Assembly (NCBI GenBank): GCA_017417045.1
Contig: JAFPZZ010000010.1
Location: forward strand, 1-43,188
Length of the DNA: 43,188 nucleotides
Reading direction: 5' to 3'
From: Bacillota bacterium
Lineage (GTDB): Bacteria > Bacillota > Clostridia > Peptostreptococcales > Anaerovoracaceae
Shown piece after piece: positions 24,178-32,693 of the stretch. How positions within the stretch are numbered: position 1 is the stretch's first letter; every line of letters begins with the position of its first letter. The notes below the pieces were generated by a model that made no database searches, was not told the DNA's origin, and saw only the letters and a list, made by a program, of their open reading frames with translations. Made by a program: the position numbers and the translations under genes.

Positions 24178-24262
24178 CTTCTTCCTTCCGGCGGGAAAGG
24201 ACTGCCGGGAGCTCTGCCTTAAGGCGCTCCCGGGCGTCCGTTTTTATCCCGCGAATACTGAA

Positions 24263-24302
24263 ATTATACTACTTTTAAAGGTATTGACAAGCGTGATATA
24301 AT
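24263..24302. promoter_or_regulatory. Overlapping divergent promoters, symporter vs C39-like operon
   Basis: On the minus strand, TTGTCA (24285-24290) and TATAAT (24263-24268), spaced 16 bases, drive the symporter gene. On the plus strand, TTTAAA (24274-24279) and TATAAT (24297-24302), spaced 17, drive the C39-like operon. The two -35 regions overlap, so the polymerases would compete. Confidence 0.75.
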
Positions 24303-24370
24303 GCCTCTGTTAATCGAAGCAAACGTCCCAAGACCGCTTGCTTCTTTGCGTTTTATTTGAGGCGCGGAAT

Positions 24371-24913
24371 ATGCCCAGACCTGTGCTGAACAACAAATAC
24401 CTGCCCCCGGAGGCTATGTCCGCGGACGGTTATATCATCAAACAGGACTGCTTCACGGACTATCAGTACAGGACCATGCCCGCGAGCGGGAACGGCTGCG
24501 GGTTCATGGCCTGCTACAACCTCAGGCATTTCCTGGGCCACGACGTCGATTTCAACGACGTGCGCATTGAGCTGGATTCGATGATGCCCCAGTTCAGGGG
24601 GCCCACCTACATGCGCACCATGAGAAAGTATCTAAACCGCTACGTCCCCAATTACCGGGAGTATCACGGAAAGAGCGAGTGCCTCATGCAGGCCAAGCGC
24701 AGCAGCGCCGGGATATTCCGCTACTACGAGGAGATGATCCCTCATTTCGTGACCTATATCAGGGCGGAGAGCGGAAAGTTCAGGTTCTTCAACGTCAACG
24801 ACGGACTCGAGGATTTTGAATCCGACATGGACGAATTCGGCAGGAAGCACATGGTCTTCGGACCCGTGTCCCTGCTCTGCGTAAACACTAGGAGCGATAA
24901 AAAAGGAAGTTAG
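24371..24913 (+). CDS. Conserved hypothetical, possible C39/papain-like cysteine peptidase fold
   Basis: This 180-residue cytoplasmic-looking protein has no signal peptide. GNGCGFMACYNLRHFLG (residues 41-56) resembles the catalytic-Cys helix of C39-like peptidases (xxCGxxAxxN), with Cys43. HFVTYIRAESGKFRFFNVND contains a plausible His125 and an Asn141 or Asp144. The pattern is suggestive only; there are no recognised substrates and no transporter domain. The ATG (MPRP) at 24371 is likelier than the TTG upstream. It overlaps closely with the next gene (one base between stop and start), so it is an operon with a DUF2156 and a GNAT protein. Confidence 0.7.
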   Translation: MPRPVLNNKYLPPEAMSADGYIIKQDCFTDYQYRTMPASGNGCGFMACYNLRHFLGHDVDFNDVRIELDSMMPQFRGPTYMRTMRKYLNRYVPNYREYHGKSECLMQAKRSSAGIFRYYEEMIPHFVTYIRAESGKFRFFNVNDGLEDFESDMDEFGRKHMVFGPVSLLCVNTRSDKKGS

Positions 24914-24914
24914 T

Positions 24915-25814
24915 ATGATAGACTTTCACTACGCGAGGCTCGAAGAGAAGGAAGAGATAGACTCGATACTCAAAGAGGCCTCGCAGATGGGCTGTGAATA
25001 CAGCTTTACCAACCTGTACGCCTGGGTCGAGAACTACGATACGGAGATCGCGGTCGAGGACGGCAGCCTCTTCGTCGAATATGCCGACGGCGTCTATCTC
25101 CTGCCCGCGGGAGGCGATCTGAGGGCGGCCGTGCTGAAGCTCAGGCAGCTCGCGGACGAGCATGGCTACAGTTTCATAATCGTCTGCATGAGCAGGGAGA
25201 ACGCCGATCTGCTCGAGCAGACCTTCCCCGACGAATACGATATAAAGGCGGACCGCGACGGCTTCGACTATATATACGATATCGAGAAGATGTCCACCCT
25301 CGCTGGGCGAAAGCTCAGCAAGAAGCGCAATCACATACATCATTTCGAGGAGCGCTATCCCGACTGGACCTTCGAGCCGCTGAACGCCGAGAACATGGCC
25401 GAATGCTATGAGATGGACGACAAGTGGTACCAGCACGAGCTCGACCTCGGCAGCACCCCCAGCCTGAAGGGCGACAACACCGCGCTCAGGCGCTGCATGG
25501 CCAAGTACGATGAGCTCGGCCTCGACGGAGGCCTGCTTAGGGTGGAAGGACAGGTCGTAGCTTTCACCATAGGAAGCCTGCTCCCTCAGGGAGAGGTCTT
25601 CTGCACTCACTTCGAAAAGGCCTTCGCGAGCGTCGACGGAGCCTATCCGATGATAAACCGCGAGTTCTGCAAATATATCCATGAGAAATACCCCGCGGTT
25701 AAGTACGTAAACCGCGAAGACGATCTCGGGCTCGAGGGCCTGAGGCAGGCCAAGAGCTCATACTATCCCGAGATACTCCTCGAGAAGTTCAGCGCCGTGC
25801 CGAAAAACAGATAA
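24915..25814 (+). CDS. DUF2156 domain protein (LPG synthase-like C-terminal fold)
   Basis: This 299-residue soluble protein is a double-GNAT-fold DUF2156 protein of the short, non-membrane type common in Clostridia, related to the catalytic domain of phosphatidylglycerol lysyltransferase. Features are YSFTNLYAW, the KLSKKRNHIHHFEERYPDW segment, GQVVAFTIGSLL and YVNREDDLGLEGLRQAK. Membrane segments present in MprF are missing. It may transfer an aminoacyl or acyl group, but the substrate is unknown. Its start codon follows the previous stop by one base and uses GGAAG as ribosome binding site. Confidence 0.85.
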   Translation: MIDFHYARLEEKEEIDSILKEASQMGCEYSFTNLYAWVENYDTEIAVEDGSLFVEYADGVYLLPAGGDLRAAVLKLRQLADEHGYSFIIVCMSRENADLLEQTFPDEYDIKADRDGFDYIYDIEKMSTLAGRKLSKKRNHIHHFEERYPDWTFEPLNAENMAECYEMDDKWYQHELDLGSTPSLKGDNTALRRCMAKYDELGLDGGLLRVEGQVVAFTIGSLLPQGEVFCTHFEKAFASVDGAYPMINREFCKYIHEKYPAVKYVNREDDLGLEGLRQAKSSYYPEILLEKFSAVPKNR

Positions 25815-25830
25815 GAAGACCGCAGAAAAG

Positions 25831-26451
25831 ATGCGCACCAGACCATCCGCAAAAGAAGATATACCGCAGCTCAAGGCCCTCTGGAAGCAGGCCTTCGGAG
25901 ACGAAGACAGCTTCATAGACGCCTTTTTCGAGGACCTCTACAGGCCCGAGCGCTGCGTCCTGATAGAGGACGAGGGAAGGGTTCTGTCCATGGCCTATCT
26001 GCTTCCCTGCACGCTGGTTTGGAAGGGCGAGGGAGGCGGCTCTGAAGGCCTCCTCGAGAGCGCGGACTGCGCCTATCTATACGGCATGTGCACCGATGAG
26101 GCGTACCGCGGCAGGGGCCTTGGCCTCATGCTGCTTAGCTTCGCGAAGGGCTATATGGGCGCGATGGGCTGCGAGGCCATAGCCCTGCTCCCCGCGGACG
26201 AGGGACTTTTCGGCTTCTACAGGAAGGCCGGCTACGAGCTCTTCTTCGAGCCCATGGCGCGCTTCGACGCCCAGTGCTGGCTGAGTTACCCCTCGGCTTT
26301 TATAGATTTTCAGAAGAAGATGGACCTTATGTACGGCGAGGATCACTTCTCGAAGAGCCCGCTCGAGGTCTCCGGCTATAAGGCCATGCTTAGGAGGCTC
26401 AGCGGCAGGATCCCGGACGTGAAGGGCTATATGGCGATAGCGCTGGAATGA
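25831..26451 (+). CDS. GNAT N-acetyltransferase (Eis-like)
   Basis: This 206-residue GNAT acts on an unknown amine. The acetyl-CoA site is LYGMCTDEAYRGRGLGLMLLSFA (partly shown: RGRGLG). An N-terminal RTRPSAKEDIPQLKALWKQAFGDEDSF segment is typical of this group, and FGFYRKAGYELFF is the usual strand-6 region. It is the third gene in the C39-like/DUF2156/GNAT operon, 16 bases after the DUF2156 gene. Two enzymes of the GNAT superfamily side by side suggest sequential or alternative modification of one substrate. A hairpin array follows. Confidence 0.85.
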   Translation: MRTRPSAKEDIPQLKALWKQAFGDEDSFIDAFFEDLYRPERCVLIEDEGRVLSMAYLLPCTLVWKGEGGGSEGLLESADCAYLYGMCTDEAYRGRGLGLMLLSFAKGYMGAMGCEAIALLPADEGLFGFYRKAGYELFFEPMARFDAQCWLSYPSAFIDFQKKMDLMYGEDHFSKSPLEVSGYKAMLRRLSGRIPDVKGYMAIALE

Positions 26452-26487
26452 TATTCGCTTAAGACAAACTTGATAAAAAGATTAAAG

Positions 26488-26622
26488 AAGGCCCCGCGAA
26501 TATGCGGGGTCTTTTGGATAGCGAGGCCCCACGCAAAAGTGGGGCCATTTGGATAGCAAGATCCCGCACATTTGCAGGGACTTTAGAATAGCAAGACCCC
26601 GCTCAATAGCGGGGCTTTTTTG
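26488..26622. repeat. Tandem array of four terminator-like hairpins
   Basis: Four hairpins recur with a period of about 35 bp. Their arms are GCCCCGC/GCGGGGT (26491-26510), GGCCCCAC/GTGGGGCC (26525-26546), TCCCGCA/TGCAGGGA (26562-26580) and CCCCGCT/AGCGGGG (26597-26614). They are separated by a GGATAGCRAG-like spacer, and the first and last are followed by T tracts. It lies between convergent genes (GNAT and trkH) and can terminate both. Confidence 0.85.
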
Positions 26623-26642
26623 CATTTATTATGAGTGGGCGC

Positions 26643-28106
26643 CTACTTGTTCGGATCCCAGAAGCTCGGGGTGAAGAGCAGGAAGATCGTGAACACCTCC
26701 AGCCTTCCGGCGATCATGAATATCGAGAGCAGGACCTTGATGCCGCCGGAGTAGAAGGCGAAATTGCAGGTGGGCCCGACCGCGTTTAGGCCCGGGCCTA
26801 TATTGCTGACGCAGGCTATCACGGTGGTCAGCGCTGTGGTGAAGTCGGGCGCCTCGAAGCTCACTATGAAAGAGCCCGCCGCGATTATTATCAGATACAG
26901 GAATACGAAGCCCGACACCGCCGAGATGGTGCTCTCCGCCATCTGCTTTCCCGCGATCTTGATAGGCATGACGGCGGTCGGATGGAGCTTCTTGTTGACC
27001 TCGCGCTTGATTATCTTGAAGAGTATGATGGCGCGGATGACCTTTATGCCGCCGCCCGTCGAAGAGGCGCAGCCTCCGATAAGCATTAGCAGCACGAGAA
27101 GTATCTTTGTCGGAAGGGGCCAGAGGTCGAAGTCCGCCGTAGCGTAGCCCGTGGTCGTGATTATCGAGTTGACCTGGAAGAAGCTCTGCTTGAAGGCGTC
27201 CCAGGGGCCGGAGGCGAAGCCGTGAATCAGCAGCATGACCATGATAAACGCGGTCGACGTCCCTATGATGGCCAGGTAGACCCTGAGCTCGGTATCCTTT
27301 ATGGCCTGCCTGAAACCGCCCTTAACGGTCATGTAGTGCAGGTTGAAGTTTACGCCCGCCAGCAGCATGAAGACGGCTATGACCATCTGGACGTAGCCGC
27401 TCTCGTAGGCTCCTATGCTCGCGTTGTAGCTCGAGAAGCCTCCCGTTCCCATGGTGCCGAAACTGTGGACGAGGGCGTCGTAGAGGCTGAGCCCTCCGAG
27501 CATGAGCAGCGCGACCTCGACTACGGTCAGGGCGAAATAAACGATGTAGAGGTTCTTCGCCGAATCGTTGATAGTAAAGCTGACCTTGTCCATGGTCGGG
27601 CCGGTGGTCTCGGCGCGCATTATCCTCTGTCCGCCTATGCCCAACATGGGAAGTATGGCAATGGTGAGCACCAGTATGCCCATGCCGCCCAGCCAATGGG
27701 TGAAGGAGCGCCAGAAGAGCATGCTCTTCGATACCGCTTCGATATTTGTCAATATGGTCGATCCCGTGGTCGTGAAGCCCGAGGCTATCTCAAAGAAGGC
27801 GTCGGCGAACTTAGAGATCTCCCCGGTTATCATGAAGGGCACGGCGCCTATCGCGGACAGCACTATCCATGCGCTCCCGACGATGAAGAATCCTTCCCTC
27901 ATGCGTATGTCGTATTCCTTTATGGGAGGGGTGAGCCTGTAGGCCGCCGCGCCAATCAGCATGACTGGTAGCGCGACCTCGGCGAAGGCTATCGCCTGCG
28001 CCTTCTCCCCGTAGATCAGGGCGGCGATCAGGGGAAGCAGCATCGTCAGGGATACGAGGGCGCTCACCATCCCGAGTATTTTTATCACAGCTGACTTGTG
28101 GAGCAT
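26643..28106 (-). CDS. trkH: TrkH-type potassium uptake membrane subunit
   Basis: This is the ion-conducting subunit of Trk/Ktr potassium import, 487 residues. It has four repeated M1-P-M2 units with filter loops such as SGFTTTGSTIL and TMGTGGFSSYNAS, and the conserved STGGGIKVIR after the third unit. The stop is near the hairpin array. It follows trkA by 12 bases on the same strand and is cotranscribed with it. TrkA forms the cytoplasmic gating ring below it. The protein opens with MLHKSAVIKILGMV, which fits the inner-membrane start. Confidence 0.93.
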   Translation of the reverse strand: MLHKSAVIKILGMVSALVSLTMLLPLIAALIYGEKAQAIAFAEVALPVMLIGAAAYRLTPPIKEYDIRMREGFFIVGSAWIVLSAIGAVPFMITGEISKFADAFFEIASGFTTTGSTILTNIEAVSKSMLFWRSFTHWLGGMGILVLTIAILPMLGIGGQRIMRAETTGPTMDKVSFTINDSAKNLYIVYFALTVVEVALLMLGGLSLYDALVHSFGTMGTGGFSSYNASIGAYESGYVQMVIAVFMLLAGVNFNLHYMTVKGGFRQAIKDTELRVYLAIIGTSTAFIMVMLLIHGFASGPWDAFKQSFFQVNSIITTTGYATADFDLWPLPTKILLVLLMLIGGCASSTGGGIKVIRAIILFKIIKREVNKKLHPTAVMPIKIAGKQMAESTISAVSGFVFLYLIIIAAGSFIVSFEAPDFTTALTTVIACVSNIGPGLNAVGPTCNFAFYSGGIKVLLSIFMIAGRLEVFTIFLLFTPSFWDPNK

Positions 28107-28118
28107 ATCTTCCCGCCT

Positions 28119-29462
28119 TTACTTGGTCAAAAGTGCCTCGAGGGAAGCCGTGCTGGACAGCAGGGAGAGGATTATCACGCTGTCTCCGGGGGCTATCTGG
28201 GTGCTGCCTCCGGGAATTATGGATATGCCGCCTCTCTTGACTCCCGCTATGAGCACGCCTTCGGGAAGCCTTAAGTTCGCGAGGGTGCTGCTCGTGATTG
28301 GCATGCCTTCCTCCGCGACTATCTCTACGAACTCAGCCTGCCCCTGGATGATCTTGGAGAAGACGACCCGCCCCTCCCTCTCGATGAACCTGAGTATGCT
28401 GGCGGCGCTGATCTCGAGAGGATTGATTATCATATCGAGGCCGAGCTGGCCGGTCAGCTCGGAGTAGCTGTTCCTGCTTATCTTTGTTATGACCTTTTTT
28501 ACATTGTTCTTCTTGGCGACCAGCGAGAGGAGGAGGTTCTCCTCGTCGAAGCCGGTGCAGGCCACGAAGGCGTCCATGCCTGAGATGTTCTCTTCGGCGA
28601 GTAGGGTAGGATCGGTGGCGTCGCCGTTGAGCACGAGCACGTCGTTTAGATTCGCGGAGAGATATTCGCAGCGCGGAAGGTCTATCTCTATGACCTTGAC
28701 GGAGGAGCCGAAATCGCTGAGCATCTTGGCGAGGTAAAAGCCTGTCTTTCCGCCGCCGGCGATCATCACGCGGCGGAGGTCGGTGAACTGCTTGCTCTTG
28801 TGTATGCTGTTGCTGATCTCGCGTATCCTGCGGTCGAAGCCTATTATGAACAGCGAGTCTCCGGGAAGTATCTCGGTCTCGCCGTTGGGGACTATTATCT
28901 TTCCGTTTCTGGATACCGCGGCGATGAGCACGCCCTCAAGTATCTTCGCGGTGTCCCTTATCTTCTTGTTTACGAGGCCCTTGAATTCCTCGGCGCTGCA
29001 TTCGAGTATTAGAGTTCCGCCGGAGGAGAACCTGCCTCCGTGGAGGTTGTAGGTCTCGGTGAGGGCCCTGAAGATCTCCCTAGCGCAGGCCATGTCCGGG
29101 TTGATTATGAAATCTATGCCCATGGACTTTCTGAGGAACTCGCTCTGCTCCACGTGCTCGGGAGCGCGGACCCTCGCTATGGTCTGCTGGCAGCCCAGAT
29201 CCTTGGCGAATTTGCAGACCGTCATGTTGAGCTCGTCCAGGTCGGTGGCGGCAACGAGGAGCTTGTAGTCCTGTATGCCTATGCTCTTGAGGACCTCTAT
29301 CTCCACCGCGTTCGCGCAGACCGTCTGTATATCGAAGCGCTCCTTGATCTTGGCGATCAGCTCTTCGCTCTTATCTATGACAGTGACGTCGTTTTTCCCG
29401 CCCAGAAGGGCCTGGGTTATCGCGATGCCGAGCTTTCCGGCGCCGACGACTGCTGTTTTCAT
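28119..29462 (-). CDS. trkA: TrkA nucleotide-binding regulator of potassium uptake
   Basis: This 447-residue cytoplasmic protein has two tandem TrkA-N/TrkA-C units. MKTAVVGAGKLGIAITQALL at the start and RVMIAGGGKTGFYLAKML near residue 225 are the two Rossmann glycine motifs (GxGxxG). Each is followed by a domain with the TrkA-C fold (GEILPGDSLFIIG and GSTQIAPGDSVIIL). The tandem layout is the TrkA type, not the single-unit KtrA. It binds NAD(H) or ATP and controls TrkH. A divergent der gene lies upstream; TACCTCC gives its ribosome binding site on the minus strand. Confidence 0.93.
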   Translation of the reverse strand: MKTAVVGAGKLGIAITQALLGGKNDVTVIDKSEELIAKIKERFDIQTVCANAVEIEVLKSIGIQDYKLLVAATDLDELNMTVCKFAKDLGCQQTIARVRAPEHVEQSEFLRKSMGIDFIINPDMACAREIFRALTETYNLHGGRFSSGGTLILECSAEEFKGLVNKKIRDTAKILEGVLIAAVSRNGKIIVPNGETEILPGDSLFIIGFDRRIREISNSIHKSKQFTDLRRVMIAGGGKTGFYLAKMLSDFGSSVKVIEIDLPRCEYLSANLNDVLVLNGDATDPTLLAEENISGMDAFVACTGFDEENLLLSLVAKKNNVKKVITKISRNSYSELTGQLGLDMIINPLEISAASILRFIEREGRVVFSKIIQGQAEFVEIVAEEGMPITSSTLANLRLPEGVLIAGVKRGGISIIPGGSTQIAPGDSVIILSLLSSTASLEALLTK

Positions 29463-29526
29463 GAGTTACCTCCTAAATCGATATTACAGTATACACCCGC
29501 CGCCGCCCGTTTGAACAGCCCGGCAC

Positions 29527-29555
29527 TTGAAAAAGAAGGTGAAATATAGCATAAT
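29527..29555 (+). promoter_or_regulatory. der operon promoter
   Basis: TTGAAA (29527-29532) and CATAAT (29550-29555) are separated by 17 bases, 80 bases before the der start. Confidence 0.65.
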
Positions 29556-29634
29556 AACATGTCGAGTTATGTTTGAATGGTCCCAGAAGAAGAGGCCTAT
29601 AGCCTCCCTTCCCGGACTGAGAGGATATACGGAA

Positions 29635-30960
29635 ATGAGCAAAGCGGTAGTAGCCGTCGTGGGGAGGCCGAACGTCGGCAAATCCACGTTTTTCAACAAG
29701 ATAGTCGGAAGGAGGGTGTCCATAGTCGAGGATACCCCGGGCGTCACGCGTGACCGCATCGCAGCGGACGCGGAATGGGTCGGCAAGCACTTCCTCCTCA
29801 TAGATACGGGCGGCATAGAGCCCGATTCCAAGGAGGTAATACCCTCCCAGATGCGCGCCCAGGCAGAGGTCGCCATGGATATGGCCGACGTCATACTCTT
29901 CATGGTGGACGGCAAGGAGGGGATCACCTCGGCCGACAGGGACGTCGCCGAGATGCTCCAGCGCAAGGGCAAGAACGTCATACTCGTGGCGAACAAGATA
30001 GACTCAAGGAAGCTCCCCGAGGACTTCTACGATCTCTACGAGCTCGGACTTGGCGACCCCTTCGCGATATCTTCCGTGAATATGACCGGGCTCGGGGATC
30101 TTCTCGACGAGGTCGTAAAGCACCTGCCGGACAGCAGCGCCGATGACGATGATGACGATATCAAGATCGCCATCATAGGCAAGCCTAACGTCGGCAAGTC
30201 TTCCATAGTCAATGCCTTCCTCGGAGAGGAGAGAGTGATAGTCAGCGATATCGCCGGCACCACCAGGGACTCCATAGACACGCCCTTCGAGCACGACGGC
30301 GTGAAGTTCACTCTCATCGATACAGCCGGCATACGCAGGCGCAGCAAGGTCACGGACGACATAGAGCGCTTCAGCGTCATCAGGGCCATAGCCGCGATAG
30401 AGCGCTGCGACGTCGCGCTGCTCGTCATAGACGGAGCCGAGGGCCTCACTGAGCAGGACAAGAAGATAGTCGGCATGGCCCACGAGGCCGGCAAGGGCAT
30501 AATAGTCGTCGTGAATAAGTGGGATCTAGTGCAGAAGGAGACCAACACCATGCGCGACATGGAGCGCAGCATCAAGGGCGAGCTCCAGTTCATGAGCTAC
30601 GCGCCCGTCATGTTCACCTCCGCCCTGAAGGGGCAGAGGCTGCTCCCCGTGCTCGAGAAGGCCAGGGCCGTGGCGGAGAACAGGGCCATGAGGGTCGGTA
30701 CGGGCCAGCTCAACAGCCTCATAGCCGACGCCGTGATGATGAACAATCCCCCCGCAGACAAGGGCAGGAGGCTCAAGATATATTACGCGACGCAGATCGG
30801 GGTCAAGCCCCCTCTGTTCAGCTTCCAGATCAACGACAGGAAGATCATGCACTTTTCCTACGCCAGGTATCTCGAGAACAAGATAAGGGAGGCCTACGGC
30901 TTTGAGGGCACCTCCATCAAGTTCGTGTTCAGAGAGAAGGGAGAGAAGGAAGATGCTTAG
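29635..30960 (+). CDS. der: Ribosome-associated GTPase Der (EngA)
   Basis: This essential double-domain GTPase matures the 50S subunit and has 441 residues. The first G domain starts AVVGRPNVGKST (P-loop K16), with DTPGVTRD and NKID. A second P-loop GKPNVGKSS is at residues 182-190, with DTAGIRRR and NKWD. The C-terminal KH-like domain includes KIYYATQIGVKPPLF. Start ATG at 29635 agrees with the family; the longer in-frame extension has no homology. It overlaps plsY by eight bases, so the two are translated from the same message. Confidence 0.96.
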   Translation: MSKAVVAVVGRPNVGKSTFFNKIVGRRVSIVEDTPGVTRDRIAADAEWVGKHFLLIDTGGIEPDSKEVIPSQMRAQAEVAMDMADVILFMVDGKEGITSADRDVAEMLQRKGKNVILVANKIDSRKLPEDFYDLYELGLGDPFAISSVNMTGLGDLLDEVVKHLPDSSADDDDDDIKIAIIGKPNVGKSSIVNAFLGEERVIVSDIAGTTRDSIDTPFEHDGVKFTLIDTAGIRRRSKVTDDIERFSVIRAIAAIERCDVALLVIDGAEGLTEQDKKIVGMAHEAGKGIIVVVNKWDLVQKETNTMRDMERSIKGELQFMSYAPVMFTSALKGQRLLPVLEKARAVAENRAMRVGTGQLNSLIADAVMMNNPPADKGRRLKIYYATQIGVKPPLFSFQINDRKIMHFSYARYLENKIREAYGFEGTSIKFVFREKGEKEDA

Positions 30961-31564
30961 TTCGCTCACGGGCGGCGCGGGAGTATTCAGGATCATCCTC
31001 GCCGCTGTGATATCGTACCTGCTCGGCAACATCTCGCCCTCTATCGTAATGAGCAGGGCTATGGGAGAAGATATACGCAGCAAGGGCAGCGGAAACGCCG
31101 GCACGACCAACATGCTCAGGACCTACGGCAAGAAAGCAGCAGCGCTGACTCTGCTGATCGACGCGGGCAAGGGAGCTCTGGCGGTAGCCATAGGAAGATG
31201 GCTCCTTCCCGAGGCAGCGCTGGGTATATGCGTCGTCGCGGTCATATGCGGCCATATCTGGCCCTGTCTCTATGAGTTCAAGGGCGGAAAGGGCGTCGCG
31301 ACCACTCTCGGCGCTCTGCTCTGTCTCTCCCCGAAGACCGGGCTCATAGTGCTGGCGGCGGCTCTCATCGTGATCGTCGCTACGAAGATGGTCTCCGCGG
31401 GTTCCGTACTGGGAGCGGTCCTGCTTCCGCTGATCAGCCGCTTCACGGCGCCGCTGTTTACGCCCTACGCGCTGGCCGTCATGCTGATAGTGGTCGCCAA
31501 GCACAGGGCGAATATAAGCCGCATACTGAGCGGAACGGAATCAAAGATAAGCTTTAAGAAATAA
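30953..31564 (+). CDS. plsY: Glycerol-3-phosphate acyltransferase PlsY
   Basis: This acyl-phosphate-dependent acyltransferase makes lysophosphatidic acid, the first membrane step of phospholipid synthesis. It has 203 residues and about five helices. SYLLGNISPSIVMSR, SGNAGTTNMLR, GGKGVATTLG and KHRANISRIL are its three cytoplasmic active-site motifs plus the C-terminal one. The start ATG at 30953 lies inside der and has GAAGGAAG upstream. The next-step partner, GpsA, which supplies glycerol-3-phosphate, is encoded downstream. Confidence 0.95.
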   Translation: MLSSLTGGAGVFRIILAAVISYLLGNISPSIVMSRAMGEDIRSKGSGNAGTTNMLRTYGKKAAALTLLIDAGKGALAVAIGRWLLPEAALGICVVAVICGHIWPCLYEFKGGKGVATTLGALLCLSPKTGLIVLAAALIVIVATKMVSAGSVLGAVLLPLISRFTAPLFTPYALAVMLIVVAKHRANISRILSGTESKISFKK

Positions 31565-31567
31565 GGC

Positions 31568-31621
31568 GCCCCGGCGCGGGGCCGATGGTCTATCAGCCCG
31601 CCCCGGAGGCGGGACGGCCCC
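31568..31621. other. GC-rich nested hairpins between plsY and gpsA
   Basis: GCCCCG/CGGGGC (31568-31582, loop GCG) competes with a longer structure, GGGGCC (31578-31583) with GGCCCC (31616-31621), enclosing CCCGCC/GGCGGG (31597-31613). No T tract follows, so it is not a standard terminator. It could set relative expression of plsY and gpsA. Confidence 0.5.
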
Positions 31622-31682
31622 CAAACGCTGCCGCGGAGGAGCGCGGGGCCGAGAGCAGTATTATTTAAAAAAGGAGTCCTAA

Positions 31683-32690
31683 ATGAGCAAGAAGATCGCC
31701 GTCATAGGCGCAGGCGGCTGGGGCACGGCCCTCGCCATCACACTTGAGCACAACGGCCACAGGCCGTACATGTGGGATATAGACAAGGCGCATCTCGCGC
31801 AGATGAGCGAGCAGAGGGAGAACGTGAAATACCTTCCCGGAATAAAGCTTCCGGACGGCATCACTCTCTGCGAGGATGAGGCTGAGGTCCTAAAAGACGC
31901 GGACATGGTCCTCTTCAGCGTGCCCGCTCAGCACTTCGGCTCGGCCTTCGAGGCAGCTCTTCCCATGCTTCCAGAGGGCGTCCTGATACTTAACGTCGCG
32001 AAGGGCATAGACACGAAGAGCCTCAGGAGGATGTCCGAGATAGCCTTCTCGATAAAGGACGATCTCAGATACGTCGTGCTCTCCGGCCCCTCCCACGCGG
32101 AGGAGGTGGGGCGCAAGATGCCGACCACCGTGGCCGTAGCGTCAAAGGATATGAACGACGCGGCCGAGGTCCAGGACCTTCTGATGAATGAGTATTTCAG
32201 AATATATACCAACGACGACGTCGCGGGGCTCGAGCTCGGCGGCGCGCTCAAGAACATAATCGCGCTCGGCGCCGGCATAGCCGACGGACTGGGCTACGGC
32301 GACAACGCCAAGGCCGCGATGATGACCAGGGGCATAGTCGAGATGGAAAGGCTCGGGGCGAGGCTCGGGGCCAGGCCCTCGACCTTCACCGGCCTCTCCG
32401 GCATAGGGGATCTCATAGTCACCTGCTGCTCCATGCACTCCAGGAACAGACGCTGCGGCATACTCATAGGCCAGGGAATGGCTCCCGAGGAAGCAGTGAA
32501 AGAGGTGGGCATGGTCGTAGAGGGCATGTACACCTGCGAGGCGGCATTCAAGCTGTCCAGGCAGCTCGGCGTAGACATGCCCATAACCGAAGCGATCTAC
32601 GGGGCCATCAAGGGCATCATAAAGCCCGACGACGCTGTCAGGGCCCTTATGACCAGAAGCAGGAAGAACGAGAACGAGGAAGTGTTCTAG
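31683..32690 (+). CDS. gpsA: Glycerol-3-phosphate dehydrogenase [NAD(P)+]
   Basis: This enzyme reduces dihydroxyacetone phosphate to sn-glycerol-3-phosphate, the backbone for PlsY. It has 335 residues, the normal length. IAVIGAGGWGTALA at the N-terminus is the Rossmann motif. NVAKGIDTKS, LSGPSHAEEV, LGGALKNIIALGAGIADGLGYG (partly the catalytic Lys region) and STFTGLSGIGDLIVTC follow. A strong AAAAAAGGAGT ribosome binding site precedes ATG 31683. Three bases separate its stop from miaB, so it forms one transcription unit with the genes on either side. Confidence 0.96.
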   Translation: MSKKIAVIGAGGWGTALAITLEHNGHRPYMWDIDKAHLAQMSEQRENVKYLPGIKLPDGITLCEDEAEVLKDADMVLFSVPAQHFGSAFEAALPMLPEGVLILNVAKGIDTKSLRRMSEIAFSIKDDLRYVVLSGPSHAEEVGRKMPTTVAVASKDMNDAAEVQDLLMNEYFRIYTNDDVAGLELGGALKNIIALGAGIADGLGYGDNAKAAMMTRGIVEMERLGARLGARPSTFTGLSGIGDLIVTCCSMHSRNRRCGILIGQGMAPEEAVKEVGMVVEGMYTCEAAFKLSRQLGVDMPITEAIYGAIKGIIKPDDAVRALMTRSRKNENEEVF

Positions 32691-32693
32691 CTT

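Noticed and set aside
26488..26622. CRISPR-like array
   Set aside because: Units are hairpins with only ~10-bp spacers of constant sequence, not repeats with unique spacers.
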